This document shows, one piece after another, positions 36,131 through 44,667 of a stretch of DNA of 64,000 bases. A program made the translations under genes and the position numbers. The stretch lies in assembly GCA_002492525.1 (NCBI GenBank), contig DKZA01000010.1, forward strand, positions 1 to 64,000, in the 5' to 3' direction. How positions within the stretch are numbered: the stretch's first letter is position 1; each line of letters starts with the position of its first letter. The stretch comes from Lachnospiraceae bacterium UBA7086 (lineage in GTDB: Bacteria; Bacillota; Clostridia; Lachnospirales; Lachnospiraceae). Under the pieces are notes generated by a model. The model did no database searches and was not told where the DNA came from. It worked only from the letters and a program-made list of their open reading frames with translations.

Positions 36131-36809
36131 GAAGATTTTTATTACAGGAACGGGCACGGATGTGGGGAAGACTTATGTGACGGGTCTGATCGTAAAAAAG
36201 TTAAAGGAAAATGGCATAAACGCCGCTTATTATAAGGCGGCTATGAGCGGCAACGAGAGGGATAAAGACGGAGTCCTGATTCCGGGAGATGCGCTGCATG
36301 TGAAGACGGTATCGGGGATTGAACAGCCCCTTGCACAGATGTGTCCTTATATTTATGAGACAGCGGTTTCGCCGCATCTTGCTTCTCGCATCGAGGGAGA
36401 TCCAGTGGTGATGGAAGAGGTGGTAAAGGGTTTTGAGGAGATATGCCGCCAGTATGATTATGTGACCATGGAGGGCAGCGGAGGGATCTTGTGTCCCATC
36501 TGTTTTGACGAGAGAGAACTGTGGCTGGAGGATGTGATCAGACGGCTGGGGCTGTCCAGTTTGATCGTGGCGGATGCAGGGCTTGGCACCATCAACAGTG
36601 TGGTGCTGACGGTGGAATATATGCGGGCGAAGAATCTTCCCGTAAAGGGTGTTATCTTCAATCATTTTCATCCGGGAGACAGGATGGAGGAGGATAATCA
36701 GCGTATGTGCGAGCACAGAGCAAAGCTGCCGGTCATAGCCTGCGTGGAGGATGGAAGCGGCAGACTGGATATGGACATAGAGCAGCTGACCGCGTTGTAT
36801 GATGCGTAA
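36123..36809 (+). CDS. bioD: Dethiobiotin synthetase BioD
   Basis: A 228-residue ATP-dependent enzyme making dethiobiotin from 7,8-diaminopelargonate and CO2. The P-loop is ITGTGTDVGKTYVTG; TMEGSGGILCPI (in place of the usual EGAGG) and GLGTINSVVLTVEYM are conserved. It starts inside the last codons of bioB (8-base overlap), showing translational coupling. It lies between bioB and bioA in the biotin operon. Confidence 0.95.
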   Translation: MAKKIFITGTGTDVGKTYVTGLIVKKLKENGINAAYYKAAMSGNERDKDGVLIPGDALHVKTVSGIEQPLAQMCPYIYETAVSPHLASRIEGDPVVMEEVVKGFEEICRQYDYVTMEGSGGILCPICFDERELWLEDVIRRLGLSSLIVADAGLGTINSVVLTVEYMRAKNLPVKGVIFNHFHPGDRMEEDNQRMCEHRAKLPVIACVEDGSGRLDMDIEQLTALYDA

Positions 36810-36812
36810 CAG

Positions 36813-36843
36813 TTCATAGGGCGGACGCCCGACAACTTATGAA
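36813..36843 (+). repeat. Imperfect hairpin between bioD and bioA
   Basis: TTCATA (36813-36818) and TATGAA (36838-36843) flank GGGC-GGAC-GCCC (36819-36830). There is no T-run, so it is not a standard terminator. It could act as an RNA processing or stability element in the bio mRNA. Confidence 0.35.
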
Positions 36844-36903
36844 TGTGCATGGCTGTTACGAATGACGAGTAGAAAATAACAGAAGCAAGGGAGATATAAT
36901 AGT

Positions 36904-38100
36904 ATGATCTGGTATCCTTATCAGCAGATGAAAACCATGAAAGACCCCTATAAGATTATAGATGCCGAGGGTGTTATGTTGAAGACACCCGAGCGGGAGA
37001 TGATTGACTCTGTCTCTTCCTGGTGGAGTGTGATTCACGGGTATAAGCATCCGGTGCTTACGGAGGCAATCAAGAAGCAGGCGGATTGTTTTTCCCATGT
37101 GATGCTGGGAGGGCTGACCCATGAACCGGTGTTAAAGCTGGCGGATAAATTAAAGAACTTTCTGCCGGGCGACCTGGATTACTGCTTTTTTTCCGATTCC
37201 GGAAGTGTGGCGGTAGAAGTGGCCCTGAAGATGGCATTACAATATTATGTAAATCGAGGAGAAATGGAGAGGACAAAGGTGCTTTCTCTGACTCATGCTT
37301 ATCATGGAGATACCTTTAAGACCATGGAAGTGGGAGATGATGAAGATTATCATTTTATTTTGGAAGCTTATGGAGAGAAGAAGAATGTGATTCATGTTCC
37401 GACGCAGATCCCGGCTCTGGAGCAGGCCTTTGAAAAGTACCATCAGCAGTTGAATTGTATGATCGTGGAGCCGCTTTTGCAGGGAGCCGGCGGGATGCGG
37501 ATGTATGATCTGTCTTTTCTTGTCCGGGCCAGGGAACTCTGCGACCGCTATGGTGTTCTGTTGATTTTTGATGAGGTAGCAACAGGGTTTGGCCGTACCG
37601 GCAATCGTTTTGTGGCGGATCTGGTACAGCCGGATATTCTGGTGTTGGGGAAGGCACTGACGGGAGGTTATATCGGTCATGCGGTGACGGTAGCCAATCG
37701 GAAAGTATACGATGGATTTTACAGTGATGATGCGGACAAGGCATTGATGCACGGCCCGACCTTTATGGGTAATGCTCTGGCGTGCAGTGTGGCGCTTGCT
37801 TCCATTGAGGTTTTTGAAAAACAGGATTATATGGCGAAGATTAAGCGGATTGAAGAGATAACCAGGCGAGAGATGGGGGGATTTAGCCACAATAAGATTA
37901 AGGAAGTAAGAATTATGGGAGGCTGTGTTTGCGTGGAAGTAAAAGAGGCGGACACTCTCAAAGGATATCAGCAGTTCGCCTATGAACGCGGCGTATTCAG
38001 CCGTCCCTTCTTAAACTGTATGTATGCCATGGTTCCCTACATTATATCGGAGGAACAGCTGATCAGAGTCCTGGACACGATGAAGGCATGGTTCCTGTAA
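36904..38100 (+). CDS. bioA: Adenosylmethionine-8-amino-7-oxononanoate aminotransferase BioA
   Basis: A 398-residue PLP enzyme converting KAPA to 7,8-diaminopelargonate. Signatures: WYPYQQMKTMKDP at the N terminus, SSWWSVIHGYKHP, YCFFSDSGSVAVEVALKMA, LTHAYHGDTFKTM, LIFDEVATGFGRTG and the PLP-lysine segment VLGKALTGGYIGH. It is slightly shorter than the usual 420-430 residues. Last gene of the bioY-B-D-A operon; bioF and any pimeloyl-synthesis genes are absent from this cluster. Confidence 0.95.
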   Translation: MIWYPYQQMKTMKDPYKIIDAEGVMLKTPEREMIDSVSSWWSVIHGYKHPVLTEAIKKQADCFSHVMLGGLTHEPVLKLADKLKNFLPGDLDYCFFSDSGSVAVEVALKMALQYYVNRGEMERTKVLSLTHAYHGDTFKTMEVGDDEDYHFILEAYGEKKNVIHVPTQIPALEQAFEKYHQQLNCMIVEPLLQGAGGMRMYDLSFLVRARELCDRYGVLLIFDEVATGFGRTGNRFVADLVQPDILVLGKALTGGYIGHAVTVANRKVYDGFYSDDADKALMHGPTFMGNALACSVALASIEVFEKQDYMAKIKRIEEITRREMGGFSHNKIKEVRIMGGCVCVEVKEADTLKGYQQFAYERGVFSRPFLNCMYAMVPYIISEEQLIRVLDTMKAWFL

Positions 38101-38187
38101 CGACAGGATATTGACTGGAAACACCACTTTTACTTATTCCGAATATATGATATAGTAGTTATAAATTCATGGAAAGGAATAAGTGAA

Positions 38188-39675
38188 ATGTTGGTGCTTG
38201 TGAAGACATCGGCCGCATGTCTTTTGATGATGATATATATGATAGGGTTTTATTATAGGAAGCCACATATTCCGATTAAGTCTACAAGAATATTTCAGTG
38301 GCTTATTGTTGCTGCGGTATTGAGTTCTTTATTTGATCTGATCACCATCTGTACGGTAAACAGCAGAGATGTGGTGCCGGATTCTTTGAATCTGGCTGCC
38401 CATATTATATATCTGTTGTCTATTCTGGGATATGTTTATCTTTTATTTATCTATATGAGAAGCTATCTGGAAACAAATCTGCGATTTTCTAATGCGGTAA
38501 AAATACTTCACAGCCTGCCTTTTATCGTATCGACTGTGGGGATTTTTCTGTTGCCCATCACTTATGTTCATGGTAAAACAACAGATTATTCTTTGGGGCC
38601 CAAGGCATATGCGCTGTACGCAAGTCTGGTGATTTATCTGCTTTTGATTCTGTATTACAGTCTTCGCTATTGGAAGATTATGGATGAGGATAAAAGGCTT
38701 GCGATTGTACTTGCGGTGCCTCTTTATGCGGTCACGGCACTGATTCAGATGCTGATTCCGGAAACTTTAGTGGTGGTGGTCTGTTCAACATTGATTCTTC
38801 TGGGACTGATACTGAGTAATGAGAATACGGAAAAGTATGTGGATGAGAAGACCACATTGTTTAATCAGTACTCTTTTGAGAAGGTGTTGGAAGAATTTGA
38901 TTTTGAGAAACAAAAGCTTGTTATAGCCGTTCTTTGTTTTTGCAAGACAGAGAATACTCTGGACTGGAAACAGGATGTGCTGATCTTAAATGATATTCAT
39001 AAAGAGATAAAACAATATCATTTGTATGGATATCGTGTGGGTGAAAACGGCGTCGTTTTTATCAGCAGTGCTGAAGAGAAAGCCAGAATCATGCTGGAGA
39101 GAATCCGGGATAATGTGGAAAATAAATATGGCAAAGATACCATAAATATTGAAACGAAAATACTTACGAAAGATGCTACGGTTACCAAAAACAGTTGTAT
39201 GCGCAATATCATTGTTTTCTGTTCGGAGATAGGCAGCCGGCTTGCCTATATTGATTATCTGACCAATATCTATAACCGTAACGCTTTGGAGCGGGATCTG
39301 GATAAGCAGGAAACAGAAGGTGTTTTTTACTTTATGGCTGATTTGAACGGTCTTAAATTTGTGAATGATACGATTGGTCATTCCGCCGGTGATAAAATGC
39401 TGCAGGGGTTCGCCCATCTGCTGGTAGATGCTGTAGGAGAAGACGGAAGGGCATACCGGCAGGGCGGAGATGAATTCGCGGTATTATACAATAAAAATCC
39501 ATTGGATTTTATACACAATTTAGAGAAACGGTGTGAAGAATATAATCAGGCCAGTCCGATCCCTATTAGTTATGCCATTGGTTATTGTCTGGTGGAAGAG
39601 GAGGGATTCCGGGATGTGGCAGACCGGATGATGTATGAGGATAAACGACGGAAAAAACAGCAGGGAGTAAGATAG
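38188..39675 (+). CDS. Membrane GGDEF protein (putative diguanylate cyclase)
   Basis: A 495-residue protein. The N-terminal half has about seven hydrophobic helices (residues 1-205). A middle region follows, then a C-terminal GGDEF domain starting near AYIDYLTNIYNRNALERDL with the catalytic GGDEF at 426-430. The domain has no clear R-x-x-D inhibitory site five residues before GGDEF, so product inhibition may be absent. It should make cyclic di-GMP in response to a membrane signal. It is monocistronic; the MATE gene 43 bases downstream may be cotranscribed. Confidence 0.9.
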   Translation: MLVLVKTSAACLLMMIYMIGFYYRKPHIPIKSTRIFQWLIVAAVLSSLFDLITICTVNSRDVVPDSLNLAAHIIYLLSILGYVYLLFIYMRSYLETNLRFSNAVKILHSLPFIVSTVGIFLLPITYVHGKTTDYSLGPKAYALYASLVIYLLLILYYSLRYWKIMDEDKRLAIVLAVPLYAVTALIQMLIPETLVVVVCSTLILLGLILSNENTEKYVDEKTTLFNQYSFEKVLEEFDFEKQKLVIAVLCFCKTENTLDWKQDVLILNDIHKEIKQYHLYGYRVGENGVVFISSAEEKARIMLERIRDNVENKYGKDTINIETKILTKDATVTKNSCMRNIIVFCSEIGSRLAYIDYLTNIYNRNALERDLDKQETEGVFYFMADLNGLKFVNDTIGHSAGDKMLQGFAHLLVDAVGEDGRAYRQGGDEFAVLYNKNPLDFIHNLEKRCEEYNQASPIPISYAIGYCLVEEEGFRDVADRMMYEDKRRKKQQGVR

Positions 39676-39718
39676 AGCCTTATTTGTGGAAATGGATATG
39701 ACAGAGGAGTGACAGAGT

Positions 39719-41095
39719 ATGGAGCTTATCAAGAAATTTCTGGAGCCTGTGGATATGACGGAAGGTTCTCCCTGGAAAAAGATCGTTCTTTTTGCGGTCC
39801 CTATGTTGGTGGGTAATATTGCACAGCAGCTTTATAACACAGTGGACAGTGTGGTAGTGGGCAATTATGTAGGGGATAACGCACTGGCCGCGGTGGGCAG
39901 CGCGGGCCCCATTCTGAATCTGCTGATTGTTTTGTTTGTGGGTATCAGTGTGGGTGCAGGTATTATGGTGTCCCAGTACTTTGGGGCGAAGGACAGGGAA
40001 AAACTGTCCATAACCATCGGAAACTGCATTACGCTGACAGCCATTGCCACGCTGTTTGTAATGGTAGCGGCATCCCTGGTAGCGCGGCCTCTTCTGGAGC
40101 TTCTGGATACGCCGGCGTCGATTATAGATTGGTGTCATTCCTATCTGTTGATATTGTTTATCGGTTCGGCAGGTCTGGCTTATTATAATATCCTGAGCGG
40201 TATACTGCGCGGATTGGGAGATTCCATGTCGGCACTAGCTTATCTGCTGGTCTCTACCGTAATCAATATTGTCCTGGATCTTTTGTTTGTGGCGAAACTT
40301 GGCATGGGCGTCAATGGGGTGGCGTTAGCGACGGTGATTGCCCAGCTTATCTCTGCACTGCTTTGTCAGCTGCGCCTGATGCAGATGAAAGAATATTTTG
40401 ATTTGAGGAAAGACCATCTTAAGGTACAGAAGGAGTACAGCGGTAAGATTATCCGTCTGGGACTGCCTTCTGGGATTACCCAGGCCATTCTTTCCATGGC
40501 CATGATCGTGGTACAGTCTCTGACCAACAGTTTTGGGGAAATGTTCATTGCGGCCAACGTAATTGTCATGCGCGTGGACGGTTTTGCCATGATGCCTAAC
40601 TTTTCTTTCGGTACGGCGATGACTACCTATGCGGGACAGAATGTGGGGGCCAGACGGGATGACAGAGTGGAGAGCGGCGCGAAACAGGGAACGCTGATCG
40701 CGGCAGTGACTTCCGCCGTGATCACCGGACTGATTCTGATATTTGGCAAAACACTCATGGGTATCTTTACGAAAACACCGGAACTGGTGGAGCTAAGCCG
40801 CGATATGATGGGGATTCTGGCGGTGGGCTATATTGCCATGGCAGTAACGCAGAGCCTGTCCGGGGTGATGCGCGGCGCGGGCGACACCATGACCCCGATG
40901 TGGATTTCCATTGTGACCACCATCTGTATCCGGGTACCGGTTGCTTACGGGATTTCTTATCTGACCAGGACACCGCAGCTTCCAAACGGCAGGCAGGAAT
41001 GTATTTTTATCTCTCTGTTGATTTCGTGGATTCTTGGGGCATTGATTACCTTTGTATTTTATAAGCGGGGAAAGTGGAAAGAGAAGGCGGTGTAG
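39719..41095 (+). CDS. MATE family efflux transporter
   Basis: A 458-residue exporter of the MATE family: MTEGSPWKKIVLFAVPMLVG and NIAQQLYNTVDSVVVGNYVG at the N terminus, GVMRGAGDTMTPMWISIV near 383. It is like the MATE at 16071-17501 in its first helix. AGAGGAG precedes the start. It marks the left border of the putative defence island that begins with the convergent restriction gene. Confidence 0.93.
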   Translation: MELIKKFLEPVDMTEGSPWKKIVLFAVPMLVGNIAQQLYNTVDSVVVGNYVGDNALAAVGSAGPILNLLIVLFVGISVGAGIMVSQYFGAKDREKLSITIGNCITLTAIATLFVMVAASLVARPLLELLDTPASIIDWCHSYLLILFIGSAGLAYYNILSGILRGLGDSMSALAYLLVSTVINIVLDLLFVAKLGMGVNGVALATVIAQLISALLCQLRLMQMKEYFDLRKDHLKVQKEYSGKIIRLGLPSGITQAILSMAMIVVQSLTNSFGEMFIAANVIVMRVDGFAMMPNFSFGTAMTTYAGQNVGARRDDRVESGAKQGTLIAAVTSAVITGLILIFGKTLMGIFTKTPELVELSRDMMGILAVGYIAMAVTQSLSGVMRGAGDTMTPMWISIVTTICIRVPVAYGISYLTRTPQLPNGRQECIFISLLISWILGALITFVFYKRGKWKEKAV

Positions 41096-41120
41096 GGTTG
41101 GGATTATCCTAAGCTTATGT

Positions 41121-41942
41121 TTATTTTTCAAAGTGTTTAGAAAAGTTTTCAGGTTTGATATATTGTTGAAGCGGCTTATAGGGAATCCTTTTTAATTTAC
41201 CGAAGTTTGTGTCTTCGTTTAAATCCTTTCCCTCATTTTCTTTACGCCCATATGACGAATAATCCACCGGTTCATTAGCAGCCTTTTTTTGTTTTCCCTG
41301 TTTGCTTAAAATGGTTGGTGTTTCAAACTGGCCAAACCAACCGCCGTTAGAATTATACATGCGGCGGTCTCTGGCTAAAATACAATCATATACAGGGAAA
41401 ACGTCAAAATCAATAATTGTAGGAGAGAAGAACCCTGTTTTTTCTTTGTTCTCCAACAGGGTATAAGCGATAACCAGCAACAGGTCTTTTTCTGGTTGAA
41501 TGTTTTTAAAGGTTACTTTTTGTGTTAGGCGGGCAGAAGGTTCTCTCGGTGTGGAGGGCTTCTTCATTTTAATGTTGGGGTTGTCAACAAATAACAGTTT
41601 TAGCTCAAGTCTTATGCCTGAGGTATGTAAATAGTCAGGGTATCCTTCTCTGTCGCCGAGGATACCGTCATTTTTTCGCAGTCCTACAGAATCAAATATA
41701 TTTGATTCTGTAATTTTAGATAACTGAGGGATACAGGCATCCATTAACGAGCCAATGATCGTTCCGATTTGGGATGGCTCAAATGCTGATAAAATTTCTT
41801 TTGGTATAGATAAGATATTGAACGGTGCGTTGATTAGCGGCTGCAAAGTCTTTTTAATATTTTTAATGTTCTCAGCACTGACAGATTGAAAATCATGTTT
41901 TTTTACATATGCTTCATATTCTTCTTTTGTCATAAAAGCCAT
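41121..41942 (-). CDS. Putative PD-(D/E)xK restriction endonuclease
   Basis: A 273-residue protein that carries a plausible nuclease site: YPD (Asp103) and, ten residues on, ELK (Glu113, Lys115), which is the PD...(D/E)xK pattern of restriction enzymes. It has no helicase motifs, so it is not HsdR. It starts on the stop of the small HTH gene (TAATG, one-base overlap), so the two are translationally coupled. A methylase and specificity subunit are divergent. The restriction role is inferred from site pattern and context. Confidence 0.7.
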   Translation of the reverse strand: MAFMTKEEYEAYVKKHDFQSVSAENIKNIKKTLQPLINAPFNILSIPKEILSAFEPSQIGTIIGSLMDACIPQLSKITESNIFDSVGLRKNDGILGDREGYPDYLHTSGIRLELKLLFVDNPNIKMKKPSTPREPSARLTQKVTFKNIQPEKDLLLVIAYTLLENKEKTGFFSPTIIDFDVFPVYDCILARDRRMYNSNGGWFGQFETPTILSKQGKQKKAANEPVDYSSYGRKENEGKDLNEDTNFGKLKRIPYKPLQQYIKPENFSKHFEK

Positions 41943-42184
41943 TATTTTTTCCCTCCCAGATATTTTTCCGGTAAAACATCTAAAATCGAGATACCAAGCG
42001 TATCAATCCACGATAGTAATTCAATGACATCCAATCGTCGTTCCCTGTTCTCAACTTTGGAAATAAAAGATTGATTTACATTCAGCAATTTTGCCATTTC
42101 TACTTGTGTAATCTTTTTGTTTATGCGGATAGTCCGCAGAACAGAAATAATTTGTATGTAATCATCAGTGTATATGCTTTTCAT
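41942..42184 (-). CDS. XRE family control protein of the restriction locus
   Basis: An 80-residue Cro/CI protein: VLRTIRINKKITQVEMAKLL then NVNQSFISKVENRERRLDVI form the helix-turn-helix. ATG at 42184 has AAAGGAGG seven bases upstream; an in-frame extension to 42217 is rejected because it crosses the operator repeats. Its position before the nuclease gene, coupled by TAATG, is that of controller (C) proteins, which delay nuclease expression until methylation is established. Tandem operator repeats lie 27 bases upstream. Confidence 0.85.
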   Translation of the reverse strand: MKSIYTDDYIQIISVLRTIRINKKITQVEMAKLLNVNQSFISKVENRERRLDVIELLSWIDTLGISILDVLPEKYLGGKK

Positions 42185-42210
42185 GAAAATCCTCCTTTTA
42201 TGCATTATAT

Positions 42211-42240
42211 ATTCCAAAAATGAATATTCAAAAATAGAAT
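42211..42240. promoter_or_regulatory. Tandem C-box-like operator of the R-M locus
   Basis: Two adjacent 15-bp elements, ATTCCAAAAATGAAT (42211-42225) and ATTCAAAAATAGAAT (42226-42240), each have dyad ends ATTC...GAAT and abut without a gap. They lie between the divergent control gene and methylase gene. This arrangement matches two-site operators of restriction controller proteins. Confidence 0.65.
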
Positions 42241-42317
42241 ATTATATGTGACAAAGACCACCGTCTTTACTTTTGAAAATCAGTGTGCTATGATTAATTT
42301 TAAAAGGAGATATGGCT

Positions 42318-43535
42318 ATGGCGAAAAGAAATTCTACTATTATTGAAACATTTGAAGCCGCATATCGACGACTGGAAGAAGTAATGCTGGCAAACTCTGG
42401 AGAGAATGAGTTTGAAGAGATATTTAAAATTGTACTTATTAAATTGTGGGAAGATTTGCATAATATTACAGATGTATGTACTCTTGACGATGCCAATCAT
42501 ATGTTAGCATTAATAGACAGGCTTTGGCCCGGGGTGCTTATTGAGACAAGACTTAATATTTCCGAAGAGCAGTTTATGGTATGTTTTGATGTTATCCGGA
42601 ACTTTTCGCTTATAGAAGATGGATATGAAGGTATTGATGGAATCTTTGAATATATTATTTCCCGTGAAAAAAAGGGAGTAAAAGGGCAGTTTTTCACGCC
42701 TCGATATCTTGTTGATTTTTGTGTCAACATTCTCAATCCTAAAATCAATGAAAGTATTTTGGACCCGGCGGCTGGGTCAGGAGCTTTTTTATATCATGCC
42801 TATTTGCACGGTAAAATAAATGGTGCCGATTTGTGGGAATTTGATTTTGATAATACCGCTGTCAGAACGGCACGTCTATTGATGTATGTTGGCGGGGTAG
42901 AAGGCGTTCATATTCATAAGGTCAACAGCCTTTTACAAAACAAAACAAAAGTATCATTATATCAAAAAGGAATCAGTGATATTTCTACGACAATAGAGGA
43001 TATCTTAAGGATCGAAAAGAAAAAAGATTTATTTGATATCATTATTACAAATCCGCCGTTTGCAGGTGAAATTATCGAGCCGGATATTCTGGAAAGTTAC
43101 AATATCTCTTATGGAAAAACAAGAATAGAAAGAGATGTGCTTTTTGTAGAGAGATGTATCAATTTATTAAATCCGGGAGGCAGAATGGCAATCATTCTTC
43201 CGGATAATATTTTTGGCAGTAAAGAGAATGAATCTTTACGACGTTGGATATATGATACATGCCGTGTTGTTGGGGTTGTAGGTATTCCAAGGAATGTATT
43301 TATGCCGCATACAGCGATCAAAACAAGCATTTTATTCTTAAAAAAAAGAGAAAAGAAGAGAGACTCATCCGAAAATATTTTTTTTGCTATCAGTGAACTT
43401 CCAGGTAAGGATAGTCGGGGAAATCTTTTATTCAAGGATGAAAGCGCAAGAACCTGGAAAAATGTTGATCACGACTTAGATCAGATTATTACAGAGTTTC
43501 AGGCATTTATTAATCATGAAAAAATTGGATGGTGA
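42318..43535 (+). CDS. HsdM-like N6-adenine DNA methyltransferase
   Basis: A 405-residue gamma-class DNA methylase. The SAM motif DPAAGSGAF is at about 149-157 and the catalytic NPPF at 245-248; GQFFTPRYLVDFCVNIL just before motif I is typical of type I and IIG methylases. It is shorter than full HsdM. AAAGGAGA lies eight bases before ATG 42318; an ATG at 42312 is too close to it. It overlaps or abuts the specificity gene and diverges from the control and nuclease genes. Confidence 0.9.
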   Translation: MAKRNSTIIETFEAAYRRLEEVMLANSGENEFEEIFKIVLIKLWEDLHNITDVCTLDDANHMLALIDRLWPGVLIETRLNISEEQFMVCFDVIRNFSLIEDGYEGIDGIFEYIISREKKGVKGQFFTPRYLVDFCVNILNPKINESILDPAAGSGAFLYHAYLHGKINGADLWEFDFDNTAVRTARLLMYVGGVEGVHIHKVNSLLQNKTKVSLYQKGISDISTTIEDILRIEKKKDLFDIIITNPPFAGEIIEPDILESYNISYGKTRIERDVLFVERCINLLNPGGRMAIILPDNIFGSKENESLRRWIYDTCRVVGVVGIPRNVFMPHTAIKTSILFLKKREKKRDSSENIFFAISELPGKDSRGNLLFKDESARTWKNVDHDLDQIITEFQAFINHEKIGW

Positions 43536-43540
43536 TAAGA

Positions 43541-44185
43541 ATGGCTATATGTGTTGTAAAAAAAACAACGAATTTAGGGACACAGTTTGTATTAACTCCA
43601 GAGCGATATAATCCGAAGAGGCGTATGAATTTATCTGTTGAAAATGACGGGATACTACTTTCGGAAATTGTTACTTTAGAAAATGATATGGTCTCTTCAA
43701 AAAAGAATTCTTCTGCTTGGTATCAAATAAATACATCGGATGCTATGGGGGGATATTTAAGGATTCCATCCAATCCGGAAAGACTTAACAGTAATAAAAA
43801 GCATATCCGGTACGGAGATATTATTATATCTCGTCTGCGTCCTTATCTTCGTCAGGTTGCCTATGTTGATATAGCTGCAGATGAGCAGCTTTGTGTTTCA
43901 ACAGAATTTTATGTACTTCGCGCAAGGAACAAGGAATCCATTGCATTTTTAGTGCCGTTTTTGCTTTCTGACGCAGCCCAGACTGTTTTTGCAAATGCAG
44001 TAGAAGGGAGCCAGCATCCCAGGTTCAAGGAAGATGATTTGCTGCATTTGATTGTTCCGTCCCAGTTATTTCAGGAAAGAGGGAGGATATCCCAGGATGT
44101 TATCAGCGCTGTCAATCAGTATAGAGAATATGAAAAATTCATAGAAACAACAATTAGCCACGTCAATAGTATAATGCCAATATAA
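43541..44185 (+). CDS. Half-size HsdS-like specificity subunit
   Basis: A 214-residue protein with one target-recognition domain: the HsdS-type segment YGDIIISRLRPYLRQVAYVD, then CVSTEFYVLRAR, and GSQHPRFKEDDLLHLIVPSQ, which precedes a helical C terminus (VNQYREYEKFIETTISHVNS). Normal HsdS has two such units; one alone suggests a homodimer reading a palindromic split site. ATG at 43541 is six bases after the methylase stop; an ATG at 43529 would overlap it. Confidence 0.82.
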   Translation: MAICVVKKTTNLGTQFVLTPERYNPKRRMNLSVENDGILLSEIVTLENDMVSSKKNSSAWYQINTSDAMGGYLRIPSNPERLNSNKKHIRYGDIIISRLRPYLRQVAYVDIAADEQLCVSTEFYVLRARNKESIAFLVPFLLSDAAQTVFANAVEGSQHPRFKEDDLLHLIVPSQLFQERGRISQDVISAVNQYREYEKFIETTISHVNSIMPI

Positions 44186-44303
44186 ATATATTGGTGGTAA
44201 TTTTTATTTGCAGTGTATTATATTTTTATAGCAAGATTGAGATTTCTATTTTGCTTAAATCATAAATCATGGGTCAAGTGTACCATGCCCCTTTGCATTG
44301 CCA

Positions 44304-44510
44304 TTAAGGCGAATCCTTTATATGTTCCGCAATATCATTTAATCCGCAATCCAGCACATCGCATAACTTATCCAGCGTATTGGTACTTACACTTTCATTT
44401 TTGCGCAGCCGGTCAAGCTGGCCGGTACTGATTCCATAGGTGTTAATCAGTTTATATTGTGAGATACCGCGCTTCTTTAAAGTTTCCCAGAGTTTTGTAT
44501 ATATGATCAT
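44304..44510 (-). CDS. Small Cro/CI-type regulator
   Basis: A 68-residue helix-turn-helix protein: LKKRGISQYKLINTYGISTG and RLRKNESVSTNTLDKLCDVL. It has GGAGAG six bases before the start. It is transcribed divergently from the dynamin-like GTPase operon, and a 14-bp palindrome sits in that operon's promoter, so it is probably its repressor or controller. Such proteins of about 68 residues are common in Firmicutes mobile and defence loci. Confidence 0.85.
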   Translation of the reverse strand: MIIYTKLWETLKKRGISQYKLINTYGISTGQLDRLRKNESVSTNTLDKLCDVLDCGLNDIAEHIKDSP

Positions 44511-44592
44511 TTTATCTCTCCATCATTTTGTTGCACCGCATAAAAGTCCTGTCTGTGTTAGGTATGATATAAGGATACGTGCGAAAAAAGCC

Positions 44593-44621
44593 TTGCGTAA
44601 TGCCCGATATCGGGCTATACT
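44593..44621 (+). promoter_or_regulatory. Promoter of the dynamin-like operon with palindromic operator in the spacer
   Basis: A -35 TTGCGT (44593-44598) and -10 TATACT (44616-44621) are 17 bp apart, and a perfect 14-bp palindrome GCCCGATATCGGGC (44602-44615) fills the spacer up to the -10 box. A protein bound there would prevent RNA polymerase binding. The divergent Cro/CI gene 82 bases away is the obvious candidate regulator. Confidence 0.7.
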
Positions 44622-44667
44622 TAAAACGGAAATGTATTTTGTAGAAAAAAGGGAAACGGAGGGAATC

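Noticed and set aside
36201..37890. Minus-strand frames across bioD and bioA
   Set aside because: Shadows of two confidently identified enzymes.
44440..44667. 76-residue N-terminal extension of the dynamin-like GTPase
   Set aside because: It would start inside the divergent Cro/CI gene and upstream of the promoter; the ATG at 44668 has a good ribosome site.
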